Origin: Chthoniobacterales bacterium
GTDB lineage: Bacteria > Verrucomicrobiota > Verrucomicrobiia > Chthoniobacterales > JACTMZ01
Assembly: GCA_014879535.1 (NCBI GenBank)
Contig: JACSRX010000047.1
Span: forward strand, 1-64,000
Reading direction: 5' to 3'
Length of the DNA stretch: 64,000 nucleotides
Shown: positions 16,346 through 27,788 of the stretch, piece by piece
Layout of the letters: each line of letters opens with the position of its first letter
How positions within the stretch are numbered: position 1 is the first letter of the stretch
Program-made: the position numbers and the translations under genes
The notes under the pieces: model-generated
Seen by the model: the letters and a program-made list of their open reading frames with translations, nothing else
Told to the model about the DNA's origin: nothing
Database searches by the model: none

Positions 16346-16419
16346 CAGCCTGGCCGGATCTACAATTGAGTTCCCCCCGGACTCGCAATGACCCGACCAG
16401 GCTGCGGGGCCGTAGCCCC
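16346..16419 (+). other. Stacked hairpins between L,D-transpeptidase and vanZ-like genes
   Basis: CAGCCTGG (16346-16353) pairs with CCAGGCTG (16397-16404), enclosing a 43-base region. Directly after it, GGGGC (16406-16410) pairs with GCCCC (16415-16419) and is followed by TTTGTCT. On the plus strand the second hairpin could be a weak terminator for the transpeptidase, or the whole could be a structured leader of the downstream operon. Confidence 0.4.
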
Positions 16420-16575
16420 TTTGTCTGGGTCCGCTGTGTGCGGACGACACTTTCCAAAGCAACCCGCGTGCCAACATCGCCCGAGCCTGTCGCCGTCTCT
16501 GTAGAAAATCTCCCGGACGTCGCAAAATCTCCGATGGTGCTCACTTTTCGACACCGTCAGATGCCGCTTGCGGGA

Positions 16576-18976
<2,401 letters not shown>

Positions 18977-19002
18977 GCCGCTCCGGATACACACATCCGC
19001 CC

Positions 19003-19761
19003 ATGAAGCTCGTTTCTTGGAACGTCAACGGCATCCGCTCGATCCTCGGCAAGGGCCTCCTCGATTTCTGGGCTGCCGAAAAGCCCGACGTCCTCTGCCT
19101 GCAGGAAACCAAGGCGCGCCCCGAGCAGGTCGCGGGCGTGGAATGGCCCCGCGGATTCGATGCGCACTGGAACAGCGCCGAAAGACCCGGCTACGCCGGC
19201 GTCGCGTCCTTCGTCCGCCGCGCCCCCGGAGCCGCAACGACCGGCATCGGGGAAGACGACCATGACCGCGAAGGACGCGTGATCACGCTCGAATACGACG
19301 GCTTCTTCCTTGTCAACGTCTACACTCCGAACTCCCAGCGCGAGCTGACCCGTCTCGAATACCGCACGAAATCCTGGGAGCCGGCCTTCCGCCATTACCT
19401 CACACAACTCGAAAGGAAGAAGCCCGTCGTGGTCTGCGGAGACCTCAATGTCGCCCACACCGAGCTCGACCTCGCCAACCCGAAAACCAACCGCCGCAAT
19501 GCGGGGTTCACCGACGAGGAGCGCGGGCAGTTCCAGGCGCTGATCGACGCGGGCTTCGTGGACACCTTCCGCCTCTTCACGCAGGGCAACGGGCACTACA
19601 CGTGGTGGAGCTACATGAACAATGCCCGCCCGCGGAACATTGGGTGGCGTATCGATTACTTCCTCGTCTCAGCCGCCCTTGTGCCCCGCGTCAAATCCGC
19701 CCGCATCCTCCCCCACATCCCGGGATCCGACCACTGCCCGGTCGTGCTCGAACTGCGCTGA
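19003..19761 (+). CDS. xth: Exodeoxyribonuclease III / AP endonuclease
   Basis: 252 aa from ATG at 19003, 26 bp after ligA. Signature motifs of the ExoIII/APE1 family are all present: SWNVNGIRS, LQETKA (metal-binding Glu), NVYTPNS, GDLNVAHTELD, GWRIDYFLVS and GSDHCPV (catalytic Asp-His). It cleaves at abasic sites in base excision repair, so the ligA-xth pair forms a short repair block. Confidence 0.95.
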   Translation: MKLVSWNVNGIRSILGKGLLDFWAAEKPDVLCLQETKARPEQVAGVEWPRGFDAHWNSAERPGYAGVASFVRRAPGAATTGIGEDDHDREGRVITLEYDGFFLVNVYTPNSQRELTRLEYRTKSWEPAFRHYLTQLERKKPVVVCGDLNVAHTELDLANPKTNRRNAGFTDEERGQFQALIDAGFVDTFRLFTQGNGHYTWWSYMNNARPRNIGWRIDYFLVSAALVPRVKSARILPHIPGSDHCPVVLELR

Positions 19762-19770
19762 CCCCGGAAG

Positions 19771-20622
19771 CTACGAACCTCCCGCGGGAGACTCCGCGGT
19801 CGCCGCAGCCTGGATGTGGCTCCGGAAAAATTGGTCCTGCAGCATGGTCTGCATGTCCCCGGCACCGGCGCGTTTGCCGGCCTGGCGCAGCTTCTCACGC
19901 GCGTCCTCGGGCTTGCCGTCATGGAAATCGATGGCCGCCGCCACGACATAGACCGCAGCGGAGGCATTGCCGGTCTGGATGGCCGAGGCCACCTTGTCGC
20001 GCCGCTCCTGGGGCAAATCCCCGGCCACATCCGCCATCGCCCGTTTGAAGACGAAGAAATCATCCCCGGGATTCTTCACAAGATAGAGGTCGATCAGTGC
20101 GGCCGCCTCGTCCGGACGTTTCTGAAGGCGCCGCAGTTCCGAGAGATTCTGAAGGAGATCCCGGTGGAGCGGTGCCACCTGCAGCGCCGCGGTCAACGTC
20201 TGGTCGGCCCCGTCGTAATCGCGGGTCAGGATCTGCGCCGCCCCGAGCAGCGTGGACACCTGCGCATCGTTGGGTTGGTTTTTGAGGTGCTCGCGCGCGG
20301 CGGTCATCGCCTCGAAATGCTGCCCGGTCATCATGCGGACAACCGCGCGCCGGCGCCAGAGATCCGGTGTCCCGGGGTCGAGCTCGGCGGCCTCCTCCAG
20401 CATCGCCTCCGCCTCGGCCCCGGAGCCGGCCTTGATGAGGACATCCACCCGGTCACTCAACACCATCGCCCGCAGTTCGCGGTTCGCGGATCGCTGCCCG
20501 AGGAAGAGAAAAAACAGCACAACCACGCCGGCCAGCGCCAGCGAAGCGAGCACCACCGGAAGACAGGAGCCGGACCGAGATCCGGGGAGATCATTGCCGT
20601 TGTCCAAGACGCCGGGAATCAA
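19771..20622 (-). CDS. Membrane-anchored TPR protein
   Basis: 283 aa with a TTG start; no ATG exists before the membrane segment. One hydrophobic helix (VVLASLALAGVVVLFFLFLG, about residues 23-42) anchors a tetratricopeptide-like region: AGSGAEAEAMLEEAAELDPGTPDLWRRRAVV, then EHLKNQPNDAQVSTLLGAAQIL, then LQVAPLHRDLLQNLSELR. It is a scaffold or interaction protein by fold; partners are unknown. It converges with xth and is divergent from the TMTC-like gene at 20712. Confidence 0.75.
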   Translation of the reverse strand: MIPGVLDNGNDLPGSRSGSCLPVVLASLALAGVVVLFFLFLGQRSANRELRAMVLSDRVDVLIKAGSGAEAEAMLEEAAELDPGTPDLWRRRAVVRMMTGQHFEAMTAAREHLKNQPNDAQVSTLLGAAQILTRDYDGADQTLTAALQVAPLHRDLLQNLSELRRLQKRPDEAAALIDLYLVKNPGDDFFVFKRAMADVAGDLPQERRDKVASAIQTGNASAAVYVVAAAIDFHDGKPEDAREKLRQAGKRAGAGDMQTMLQDQFFRSHIQAAATAESPAGGS

Positions 20623-20711
20623 AAGTCACGCGGCCGCGAAGTTCGAGGAAAAATCGGATGCACATTTCGGAAAGATGGATTTGGCACCCCTTGTTGTGAG
20701 AGAAAGCCGGG

Positions 20712-22346
20712 ATGCAGGAAACCGGGAAACAGGCAGCCGGGATGCCTGCGTGGGCATGGGGTGCGCTGGTGGTGATGGTGTGCCTGATTGTCTTTCTCCC
20801 GGCCGTGCGGTTCCCGTTCATGCCGTTCTGGGACGACGATGTGCATGTGCATGCCAACCCGCATCTGGCGAATCTGTCATGGTCGGGCATCGCGGCGTTC
20901 TGGTCTGGTCCGTGGCAGCAGCTTTACATCCCGGTGACCTATTCGACTTGGGCGGCGCTGGCGGCACTCTCCCGCATGGCGGACGGATTGCCCGTCTCCT
21001 CAGGTGCCCTCAATGCCGCATGGTTCCACGGCGCCAATGTGCTGGTCCATGCGGCCTCGGCCGCGCTGGCTTTCGCGCTCTTGCGGCGGCTGGTGCAGAG
21101 GCTCTTCCCCGCGGCGGATTCCGGGCGCGTCAATCTGGCCGCGGCGTTGGGCGCGGCATTTTTCGCGCTGCACCCGCTGCAGGTCGAACCGGTGGCGTGG
21201 ATCTCCGGCCTGCGCGACGTGCTCGGCGGATGCCTCGGCTTGGCGGCCTTGGTGGTGTTGTTTGGAGGCGCACGCATGACACCCCTTCGCTGGACGGCTT
21301 CCACGATCCTTTATCTGGCCTCGCTCGCCGCCAAGCCTGCGGGCGTCGCCCTCCCGCTGGTGGCCTTGTTGCTCGCCTTCGTTCCGTTCCGGTGGCCGTG
21401 GCGACGCATCGCACTCGCGCTGGGTCCGTGGCTGCTTGCCGGCGCGCTCTGGGTGCTGGTGACGAGCAACGCCCAGTGGGCGGCGGAGCTGGCCAGGGGC
21501 CTGGTGCCTTCATGGATGCGTCCGCTGGTCGCCGCGGACGCGCTGGCGTTCTACCTCGGGAAAGCGCTGTGGCCTGCGGGACTGGCGGCGGACTACGGAC
21601 ACTCGCCCGATTTCGCGCGCGAGGCGGGCCTGCTGTGGTGGATGTGGATCTTTCCCGCCGCGCTGGCGGGGATTCTCGCGGTCGTGAAACCCTGGCGCAT
21701 TTTCCTCCTGCCGCTGGGGATGTTCACCGCCGCGCTGCTGCCGACGCTCGGGCTTGTGCCCTTCAACTTCCAGGTTGTGAGCACCGTGGCCGACCGCTAC
21801 GCCTATTTCGCGCTGCTCGGACCCGCCCTCGCCCTGGCCATGATCACGGCGCGCGCCGACCACGCGTGGATCACAGCGGGCGCCGTAGTCTGGGTGGCGG
21901 TTCTTGGGTTCCTCTCCGTGCAGCGTCTCCCTCTCTGGTCCGAGGACCTCCGTCTCTTTGCTGCGACGCTCGAGATCAATCCGCGCAGTTGGAAGGCGAT
22001 GCACAACTATGCGTCGGCACTCGATGACCGCGGACGCCCCGCCGAGGCGGAGCCCATGCTGAGGAAAGTCATTGCGTTGCGGCCGGACAGCTCGGAAGCC
22101 CACAACGACCTTGCCGTGATCCTGTGGAACCTGAAACGTCCGGAGGAAGCCGTCGGGATGTTGCGCCGCTCGCTGAATCTCCGACCGACATCCCCTGCAG
22201 CTCACAACCTGGTCCAGATGGAGGCGGCACTCGGCAACATGCCCGGCGTGATCGAGGCGCTGAGGGCCGTCGTCGAACTCGAGCCCGGCAACACCGAGGC
22301 CGCGGCCCAGCTTTCGCGTCTTCTCGTCGAACAACAGGGTCGCTGA
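20712..22346 (+). CDS. TMTC-like multi-pass membrane protein with C-terminal TPRs
   Basis: 544 aa. About ten membrane helices are followed by TPR repeats (about residues 420-540: NPRSWKAMHNYASALDDRGRP, RPDSSEAHNDLAVILWNLKRP, RPTSPAAHNLVQMEAALGN). The first loop has the acidic motif FWDDDVHVHANPHL, like the DD/DE motif of GT-C glycosyltransferases and of eukaryotic TMTC O-mannosyltransferases, whose order (multi-pass then TPR) is the same. The bacterial homologues are uncharacterised. A glycosyl-transfer role on proteins is plausible but not shown. Confidence 0.75.
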   Translation: MQETGKQAAGMPAWAWGALVVMVCLIVFLPAVRFPFMPFWDDDVHVHANPHLANLSWSGIAAFWSGPWQQLYIPVTYSTWAALAALSRMADGLPVSSGALNAAWFHGANVLVHAASAALAFALLRRLVQRLFPAADSGRVNLAAALGAAFFALHPLQVEPVAWISGLRDVLGGCLGLAALVVLFGGARMTPLRWTASTILYLASLAAKPAGVALPLVALLLAFVPFRWPWRRIALALGPWLLAGALWVLVTSNAQWAAELARGLVPSWMRPLVAADALAFYLGKALWPAGLAADYGHSPDFAREAGLLWWMWIFPAALAGILAVVKPWRIFLLPLGMFTAALLPTLGLVPFNFQVVSTVADRYAYFALLGPALALAMITARADHAWITAGAVVWVAVLGFLSVQRLPLWSEDLRLFAATLEINPRSWKAMHNYASALDDRGRPAEAEPMLRKVIALRPDSSEAHNDLAVILWNLKRPEEAVGMLRRSLNLRPTSPAAHNLVQMEAALGNMPGVIEALRAVVELEPGNTEAAAQLSRLLVEQQGR

Positions 22347-22392
22347 CGGGCGAGGCTTTACTCGCCGCCGCCGCACTGCTTGGCTCATCGGC

Positions 22393-23172
22393 ATGGGTTT
22401 GATCGTGCGCTCGATGGCGGGGAAGACCGGCGTGCTGCAGTTGAACCGCGAGGAAAAGCGCAATTGTCTGAACCGCGCCCTCATGGAGGAACTCACCGCC
22501 GGCTTCGACTCGCTGGAGAAGGACGGCGCGCGGGTCATTGTCCTGCGCGCCTCCCCCGGCGTCAAAGTCTGGTCGGCCGGCCACGACATCGGTGAGATCC
22601 CCGAACCGCGGCGCGATCCGCTCGGCTACTTCGATCCTCTGGAAACACTCCTTCGGAAGGTGCAGGACTGCCCGGTCCCGGTCATTGCCATGGTCGAGGG
22701 GTCCGTCTGGGGCGGAGCCTGCGACCTGTGCTGCTCGTGCGATCTCGTGATCGCGGCGCACGGGGTGACCTTCGCCATGACCCCCGCCAAGATCGGCATC
22801 CCCTACAACGCCTCGGGTGTGATCCATTTCACCAACCTCATCGGCGTGAACAAGGCGAAGGAGATGTTCTTCACCGCGCAACCGGTGAGCGTGGACGATG
22901 CGTGGAACAACGGGTTGGTCAACCACGTGGTGCCCGCGGAAGACCTCGAGAAGTTCACCATGGACATGGCGGAAAAGATCGCCGCCAACGCCCCGCTCGC
23001 CGTGCGATCGATCAAGGCGGAGTTCCGGCTCCTCACGCTCGGCCACAGCATCAGCGCGGAAACGGCGGAGGAAATCCAGGCGATCCGCCGCCGCGTCTAT
23101 GACAGCGAGGATTACGCCGAGGGCATCCGGGCCTTCCGCGAGAAACGGCCGCCGCGCTTCCAGGGGAAATGA
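22393..23172 (+). CDS. scpB: Methylmalonyl-CoA decarboxylase (ScpB/YgfG), crotonase fold
   Basis: 259 aa. Crotonase-superfamily enzyme that resembles E. coli ScpB along its length: VWSAGHDIGE(I/L)P, MVEGSVWGGA (oxyanion hole), FAMTPAKIGIPYN, VNHVV and the C-terminal RRRVYDSEDYAEGIRAFREKR. It would convert (R)-methylmalonyl-CoA to propionyl-CoA and CO2. Its stop overlaps the start of the uracil-DNA glycosylase-like gene by 4 bases; no methylmalonyl-CoA mutase is nearby. An enoyl-CoA hydratase of another specificity is the main alternative. Confidence 0.8.
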   Translation: MGLIVRSMAGKTGVLQLNREEKRNCLNRALMEELTAGFDSLEKDGARVIVLRASPGVKVWSAGHDIGEIPEPRRDPLGYFDPLETLLRKVQDCPVPVIAMVEGSVWGGACDLCCSCDLVIAAHGVTFAMTPAKIGIPYNASGVIHFTNLIGVNKAKEMFFTAQPVSVDDAWNNGLVNHVVPAEDLEKFTMDMAEKIAANAPLAVRSIKAEFRLLTLGHSISAETAEEIQAIRRRVYDSEDYAEGIRAFREKRPPRFQGK

Positions 23173-23825
23173 CGGACGACGCGCTGCGGGCGCATGTCGC
23201 GGCCTTGCATGCCTGCCGCCGCTGCCCGGGAATGGAATCGGCCCCGGTTTCCGGCGGACCCGTGCGCAGCGAGGTGATCCTCGTAGGGCAGGCGCCGGGG
23301 GTGAAGGAACCCGTGCTCGGACGTCCGTTCGCATGGACGGCAGGCAAGACGCTCTTCCGCTGGTTCGAGCAGGCCTGCGGATTCGGCGAGGCGCACTTCC
23401 GCGCCCACATCTACATGGCCGCCGTCTGCCGCTGCTTCCCGGGCAAACACCCCAAGGGCAGCGGGGACCGTGTGCCGGATGACAAGGAGATCGCCAACTG
23501 CAGCCCGTGGCTGACCCGTGAAATCTCCCTGCTCCAGCCCAAGCTGGTCATCCCGGTCGGGAAGCTCGCCATCGGGCGGTTCGTCGCCGCGGACAAACTT
23601 GCCGATGTCATCGGCAAACGCCTCACGCTCCAACGCGAGGGAGTCACCTTCGACGTGGTGGCCCTGCCCCATCCTTCCGGCGCCTCCACATGGCACCGCA
23701 TGGAACCCGGCAAGACCCTGCTGCAGGATGCGCTCGGGTTGCTCGCCCGCGACCGCTCCCTGCAAGCCATCGCCGAAAAGAACCGTGCCGACGACGGTGC
23801 AAGAAAGGTAGAACAGGACCGATGA
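23169..23825 (+). CDS. Uracil-DNA glycosylase family protein
   Basis: 218 aa. Motif A is GQAPGVKEPVLGRPF (from residue 40), and the C-terminal motif is LPHPSGASTW (HPS). Cysteines at CRRC (16, 19), CRCFPG and NCSPWL could ligate a 4Fe-4S cluster as in family 4/5 UDGs. The catalytic residue context differs from Ung, so the exact family (4, 5 or a related branch) is open. It overlaps scpB upstream and coaX downstream by 4 bases each. Confidence 0.8.
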   Translation: MTDDALRAHVAALHACRRCPGMESAPVSGGPVRSEVILVGQAPGVKEPVLGRPFAWTAGKTLFRWFEQACGFGEAHFRAHIYMAAVCRCFPGKHPKGSGDRVPDDKEIANCSPWLTREISLLQPKLVIPVGKLAIGRFVAADKLADVIGKRLTLQREGVTFDVVALPHPSGASTWHRMEPGKTLLQDALGLLARDRSLQAIAEKNRADDGARKVEQDR

Positions 23826-24565
23826 CCAGCCGGGACACCTACCCCATGCTCGTGGCGGATGCCGGCAACTCATCCGTGAAGATCGCGCTCGTGGCGAGGG
23901 CCGGTGCAAAACCGCGCCTGCTCGCGACGCTGGCCCACCGCGACGCGGGCAAATTCCGGACCCTGTGGAAATCCGCGCAGCCGCGGACGGCATGCGCCGC
24001 GTGCGTGGTGCCGGAGGTCGCATCCACCCTGCGCCGGGCGTGCCCGCCGATGATCTTCATCGGACCGGAATCACCGCTGAATTTTTCCACGCCTGTGGAT
24101 CGCTGCACGGTCGGCGCCGACCGTCTGGCCAACATGGCCGAGGCCGCGAGGGAATACGGACGAAGCGTGCTGGTGGCGGATTTCGGGACGGCTGCGACCT
24201 TCGACCTCCTGGATGCCCGCGGCATTTTTGCCGGAGGGGCGATTGCCCCGGGGCTGCGCACCATGGCCCGCTCCTTGGCCGGCGCCACGGCGCAGCTTCC
24301 GGAAGCCGTGCTCGCCATGCCGCGCCGTTTCACCGGACGCAACACCGCCGAGGCCCTGCGCGCCGGAGTGGCCGGGGGCTTCACGGGCATGGTGCGGCAC
24401 CTGATCGGACATCTGGCAGGGGGTGGAGCGCGGGTTGTCTTCACCGGCGGCGACGCGCGCATCGCGGCCAAGCTGGCGAATTCCACGGTGACCATCGACC
24501 CCCTGTGGACACTGAAGGGAATCGCCGTCCTCGGGGAACTCGCCGCCCGCGAAGCAAGTAAATAA
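23822..24565 (+). CDS. coaX: Type III pantothenate kinase
   Basis: 247 aa from ATG at 23822, which overlaps the stop of the upstream gene (ATGA). First step of coenzyme A synthesis. Type III features: DAGNSSVK near the N-terminus (P-loop-like, residues 13-20), TVGADRLANMAEAA, VADFGTAATFD and GGAIAPGL, with FTGGDA near the end. It is slightly shorter than average but complete. Coupling to scpB, which uses a CoA thioester, may be coincidental. Confidence 0.92.
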   Translation: MTSRDTYPMLVADAGNSSVKIALVARAGAKPRLLATLAHRDAGKFRTLWKSAQPRTACAACVVPEVASTLRRACPPMIFIGPESPLNFSTPVDRCTVGADRLANMAEAAREYGRSVLVADFGTAATFDLLDARGIFAGGAIAPGLRTMARSLAGATAQLPEAVLAMPRRFTGRNTAEALRAGVAGGFTGMVRHLIGHLAGGGARVVFTGGDARIAAKLANSTVTIDPLWTLKGIAVLGELAAREASK

Positions 24566-24663
24566 GGGCCTTGGCGGCCGGCACTTCCAACGGTCCGGCT
24601 TGCCATCGGATGCCGGGCGGCTAAATTGGAGCCAGCCGACGACACGGGTCGGAGGCGGAATTT

Positions 24664-25890
24664 ATGGCAAATGCAATGGTCATCGGAATGGGCGGCGTGG
24701 GTTCGGTGATCGCCCAGAAACTCCACGAATACGACTGCATCGACCGGATTGTCTGCGCGGACCGCGACCCGGTGTTCGCGGAGCAGCTCGCCCAGCGGAT
24801 TCCGAACAACCGCTTCGTCGTGGTCAAGGCCGACGCCATGGACGTGAAGGCGACGACCGCGCTGATGCTGGAGCACAAGGTCAAGGTCACCTGCAACGCG
24901 GCCATCTGCGCGACGAACCACTCCGTGCTCACCGCCTGCGCCGAAGCGGGCTCGCATTACCTCGACATGGCGGCGGACATCTACGCGCCGCCCGGCGCGC
25001 GCCGCACGTCGAAGAACTCCTTCGACACGGAGATCGAGAATTTCAACGACACGTTCAAGGACAAGGGACTCGCGGGCATCCTGTGCATGGGCATGGACCC
25101 GGGCGCCGTCAATGTGTTCGCCCGCTGGGCGATGGACCGACTGGACACGGCGACCAGCATCCGCGTGCTTGATGCGGACAACGCGGAGGTCAAGGGCTAC
25201 CGCTTCGCCGTGCTTTTTTCGCCGGAAACGTTCTTCGAGGAGCTGGGGGCAACGCCGTATTTCGTGAAGAACGGACGCGTCACCTCCGGCAAACCGCTCG
25301 AAGCCGAGTTCGAATGGGTGCGTTTCCCCGAGCCGATCGGCCTGCAGCCGACCTACGCCGTGGCGCACGAGGAAGGCGTGAGCCTCGGGATTTATCCGCC
25401 GTTCGTGCAGAAGGGCGTGCGCTACTCGGTCTTCAAATACAGCGTCAGCGACAAGGTGAAGCACCTGAGCAAGTCGCTCGCCCTGCTCGACCTCGACACA
25501 TGGAAGAAGGTCAAGGTGGACGGCGCGGAGGTTTCGCCGGTGCGCGTGGCCACCCACGCGCTGCCCAAGCCGGCCCAGCTCGGCCCGACCGTGGACGGCT
25601 ATTCCTGCGTGGGCACCGAGGTGCGCGGGACGCTCGGGCGCCGGCGCGTGGAGTATTTCATCTACACGATGGACAACCATCGCGACTGCTACGAGAAGCA
25701 CGGCTACTCGCTCACGCTCGTCCAGACGGGCATCCCGCCGGCGCTCACCGCGCGCCTGCTCGTCGAGGGCAAGATCAAGGAGCGCGGGGTCATGATGCCC
25801 GAGGCGCTCGATCCGAACGAGCTGATGAACCATTTCAGCCACGAGGGGCTGCCCATCTTCGTCGAGAAGCGGGAAACCGAGCGCATATGA
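24664..25890 (+). CDS. Saccharopine dehydrogenase-like NAD(P)-dependent enzyme
   Basis: 408 aa. N-terminal Rossmann motif IGMGGVGSVIAQKL, then ADAMDVKATTALM and CNAAICATNHSVL typical of the saccharopine dehydrogenase NADP-binding domain, then the C-terminal catalytic domain (GMDPGAVNVFARWA, GTEVRGTLGRRRVEYFIYTMDNH, YEKHGYS, TGIPPALTARLL). The same fold includes carboxynorspermidine dehydrogenase. The next gene overlaps by 4 bases and is an aldehyde dehydrogenase, which favours release of alpha-aminoadipate semialdehyde in lysine catabolism (inference). A GGAGGCGG ribosome site precedes ATG 24664. Confidence 0.85.
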   Translation: MANAMVIGMGGVGSVIAQKLHEYDCIDRIVCADRDPVFAEQLAQRIPNNRFVVVKADAMDVKATTALMLEHKVKVTCNAAICATNHSVLTACAEAGSHYLDMAADIYAPPGARRTSKNSFDTEIENFNDTFKDKGLAGILCMGMDPGAVNVFARWAMDRLDTATSIRVLDADNAEVKGYRFAVLFSPETFFEELGATPYFVKNGRVTSGKPLEAEFEWVRFPEPIGLQPTYAVAHEEGVSLGIYPPFVQKGVRYSVFKYSVSDKVKHLSKSLALLDLDTWKKVKVDGAEVSPVRVATHALPKPAQLGPTVDGYSCVGTEVRGTLGRRRVEYFIYTMDNHRDCYEKHGYSLTLVQTGIPPALTARLLVEGKIKERGVMMPEALDPNELMNHFSHEGLPIFVEKRETERI

Positions 25891-27317
25891 AGCCGAGACC
25901 CTTCCTGCTCGACGGACGCCCCGTGTCCACGGCGGAGACCGCGGACGTCACCAATCCCTACGACGGGTCGCCGGTGGCAACCATCTGCATCGCCGGGGAA
26001 AAGGAGATCGAGGCGGCGCTGGATTCCGCGGAAGCGACGTTCGCCAAGACACGCCGGACGCCATCCATCGAGCGATCCCGGCTCCTGCGGAAGATTTGCG
26101 ACGAGATCGGGCGTCGTGCGGATGACTTCGTCGCCCTGCTCGTGGCCGAGGCGGGCAAACCGGTCACCTTGGCGAAGATTGAGGTGCAGCGCGCCCAGGC
26201 GACTTTCGAGCTGGCGGCGGCCGCGGCGCTGGAGCCCACCGGTCACCCGATCGAAATGGAAGCCACCGCGGCCGGCGCCGGCCACAGCGGCATCGCGCGG
26301 CGTTTCCCCCTCGGGGTCATCCTCGGCATCACGCCCTTCAATTTCCCCCTCAACCTTGTGGCCCACAAGGTCGCCCCCTGCCTCGCCACGGGCAATACGA
26401 TGATCCTCAAGCCGGCACTGAAAACGCCGCTGTGCGCCCTCCTGCTCGGCGAGGTGCTGGCTGACTGCGGCGCGCCGCCGGGCCAGGTCGCCTTCCTCCC
26501 CTTCGGACACCGGCATGTGGATGCCCTGCTCCGCGACCCGCGCGTGAAGATGCTCTCGTTCACCGGCGGCGTGGAGGTCGGCTGGAAGCTCAAGACCGAG
26601 GCGGTGAAGCAGAAGGTCACGCTCGAACTCGGCGGCAATGCGGCCTGCGTCGTCGAACCGGACTCCGATTGGAAAAGGCACGCCGCCAAGATGGCTGTCG
26701 GGGCCTTCGCCTACGCCGGACAATCGTGCATCAGCGTCCAGCGCATCTTCGTTCAGCGCGGCATTTACGACGCGTTCCGGGACGAATTCGTCGCCCAGGT
26801 GCGGCAAAAGGCCAAAGCCGGCGACCCGCGCGATCCGGAGACGCTGGTCGGCCCCATGATCACGGCAGACGCCTTGGACCAGGCCGTGGCGCGGATCGAG
26901 GACGCCTGCGCGCGGGGGGCGAAGCTGCTCACACCGCTGAAGGTCGAGGGACGCGTGCTGCACCCCGTGGTGCTGGAAAACGCTCCGCGCGACACGGCCG
27001 TTTCCTGCGAGGAAGCCTTCGCGCCGGTCGTTGTCCTCGAGTCCTACACGGCGTTCGCCGACGGACTGGCCGCGGTCAATGACTCAAGGTTCGGACTGCA
27101 GGCCGGGGTCTTCACCCATGATCTCGGCAAGGCGTATCTCGCCTACGACACGCTCGATGTCGGCGGCGTCCTGATCAATCAGGTGCCGACCTTCCGCACC
27201 GAGAACATGCCCTACGGCGGGCTGAAGGACAGCGGGTTCGGCCGCGAGGGCGTGCGCTACGCGATGGAGGACATGACCGAGCTGAAATCCCTCGTCATCA
27301 ACGAGCGCGACGCTTAG
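25887..27317 (+). CDS. Aldehyde dehydrogenase family protein
   Basis: 476 aa from ATG at 25887 (ATGA overlap with the upstream gene). Catalytic residues are Cys281 (AGQSCISVQR), Glu247 (TLELGGNA), Asn152 (TPFNFPLN) and Lys175 (ILKPA). NAD(P)-dependent oxidation of an aldehyde is certain in kind. The probable substrate is alpha-aminoadipate semialdehyde or a related amino aldehyde, judged only from coupling to the saccharopine dehydrogenase-like gene. Confidence 0.93.
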   Translation: MKPRPFLLDGRPVSTAETADVTNPYDGSPVATICIAGEKEIEAALDSAEATFAKTRRTPSIERSRLLRKICDEIGRRADDFVALLVAEAGKPVTLAKIEVQRAQATFELAAAAALEPTGHPIEMEATAAGAGHSGIARRFPLGVILGITPFNFPLNLVAHKVAPCLATGNTMILKPALKTPLCALLLGEVLADCGAPPGQVAFLPFGHRHVDALLRDPRVKMLSFTGGVEVGWKLKTEAVKQKVTLELGGNAACVVEPDSDWKRHAAKMAVGAFAYAGQSCISVQRIFVQRGIYDAFRDEFVAQVRQKAKAGDPRDPETLVGPMITADALDQAVARIEDACARGAKLLTPLKVEGRVLHPVVLENAPRDTAVSCEEAFAPVVVLESYTAFADGLAAVNDSRFGLQAGVFTHDLGKAYLAYDTLDVGGVLINQVPTFRTENMPYGGLKDSGFGREGVRYAMEDMTELKSLVINERDA

Positions 27318-27323
27318 CGCGCG

Positions 27324-27788
27324 ATGCTGCACGTCGTCCTCATCGAGCCGGAAATCCCCCAGAACACCGGCAATGTCGCCCGGACCTGCCTGGCTGCGGG
27401 GGCGCGCCTGCATCTCGTCGAGCCGCTGGGCTTCACGATCGACAGCACCGCGCTGCGGCGCGCGGGCATGGATTACTGGGAGCAATGCGACGTGCGCCGG
27501 TGGCCATCCTTCGAGGCGCTGCGCACGGAGGCCGCCCCCGGGGCGCGCTTTCATTTCCTCACGACGAAGTCCTCCCGAAGCTACTGGGATGCCCGTTTCA
27601 TGGACGGGGATTATCTGGTATTCGGACGCGAGACACGCGGGCTTCCGGAGAGCCTGTTGGCGGTCGAGACGGAACGTTTGCTGACCATCCCCATGCAACC
27701 GAGTGCGCGAAGCCTCAATCTCGCCACATCGGTTGGTGTTGTGCTTTACGAGGCGTGCAGGCAACTTCGCAGTTCGCAGTCACCATGA
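27324..27788 (+). CDS. trmL: tRNA (cytidine(34)-2'-O)-methyltransferase TrmL
   Basis: 154 aa SPOUT methyltransferase. Landmarks: EPEIPQNTGNVARTCLAAG at the start, LVEPLGF, then YLVFGRETRGLPE and IPMQPSARSLNLATSVGVVLYEA forming the knotted SAM site. It modifies the wobble base of tRNA-Leu isoacceptors. Its stop overlaps the start of the phosphatase gene (ATGA). Confidence 0.93.
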   Translation: MLHVVLIEPEIPQNTGNVARTCLAAGARLHLVEPLGFTIDSTALRRAGMDYWEQCDVRRWPSFEALRTEAAPGARFHFLTTKSSRSYWDARFMDGDYLVFGRETRGLPESLLAVETERLLTIPMQPSARSLNLATSVGVVLYEACRQLRSSQSP

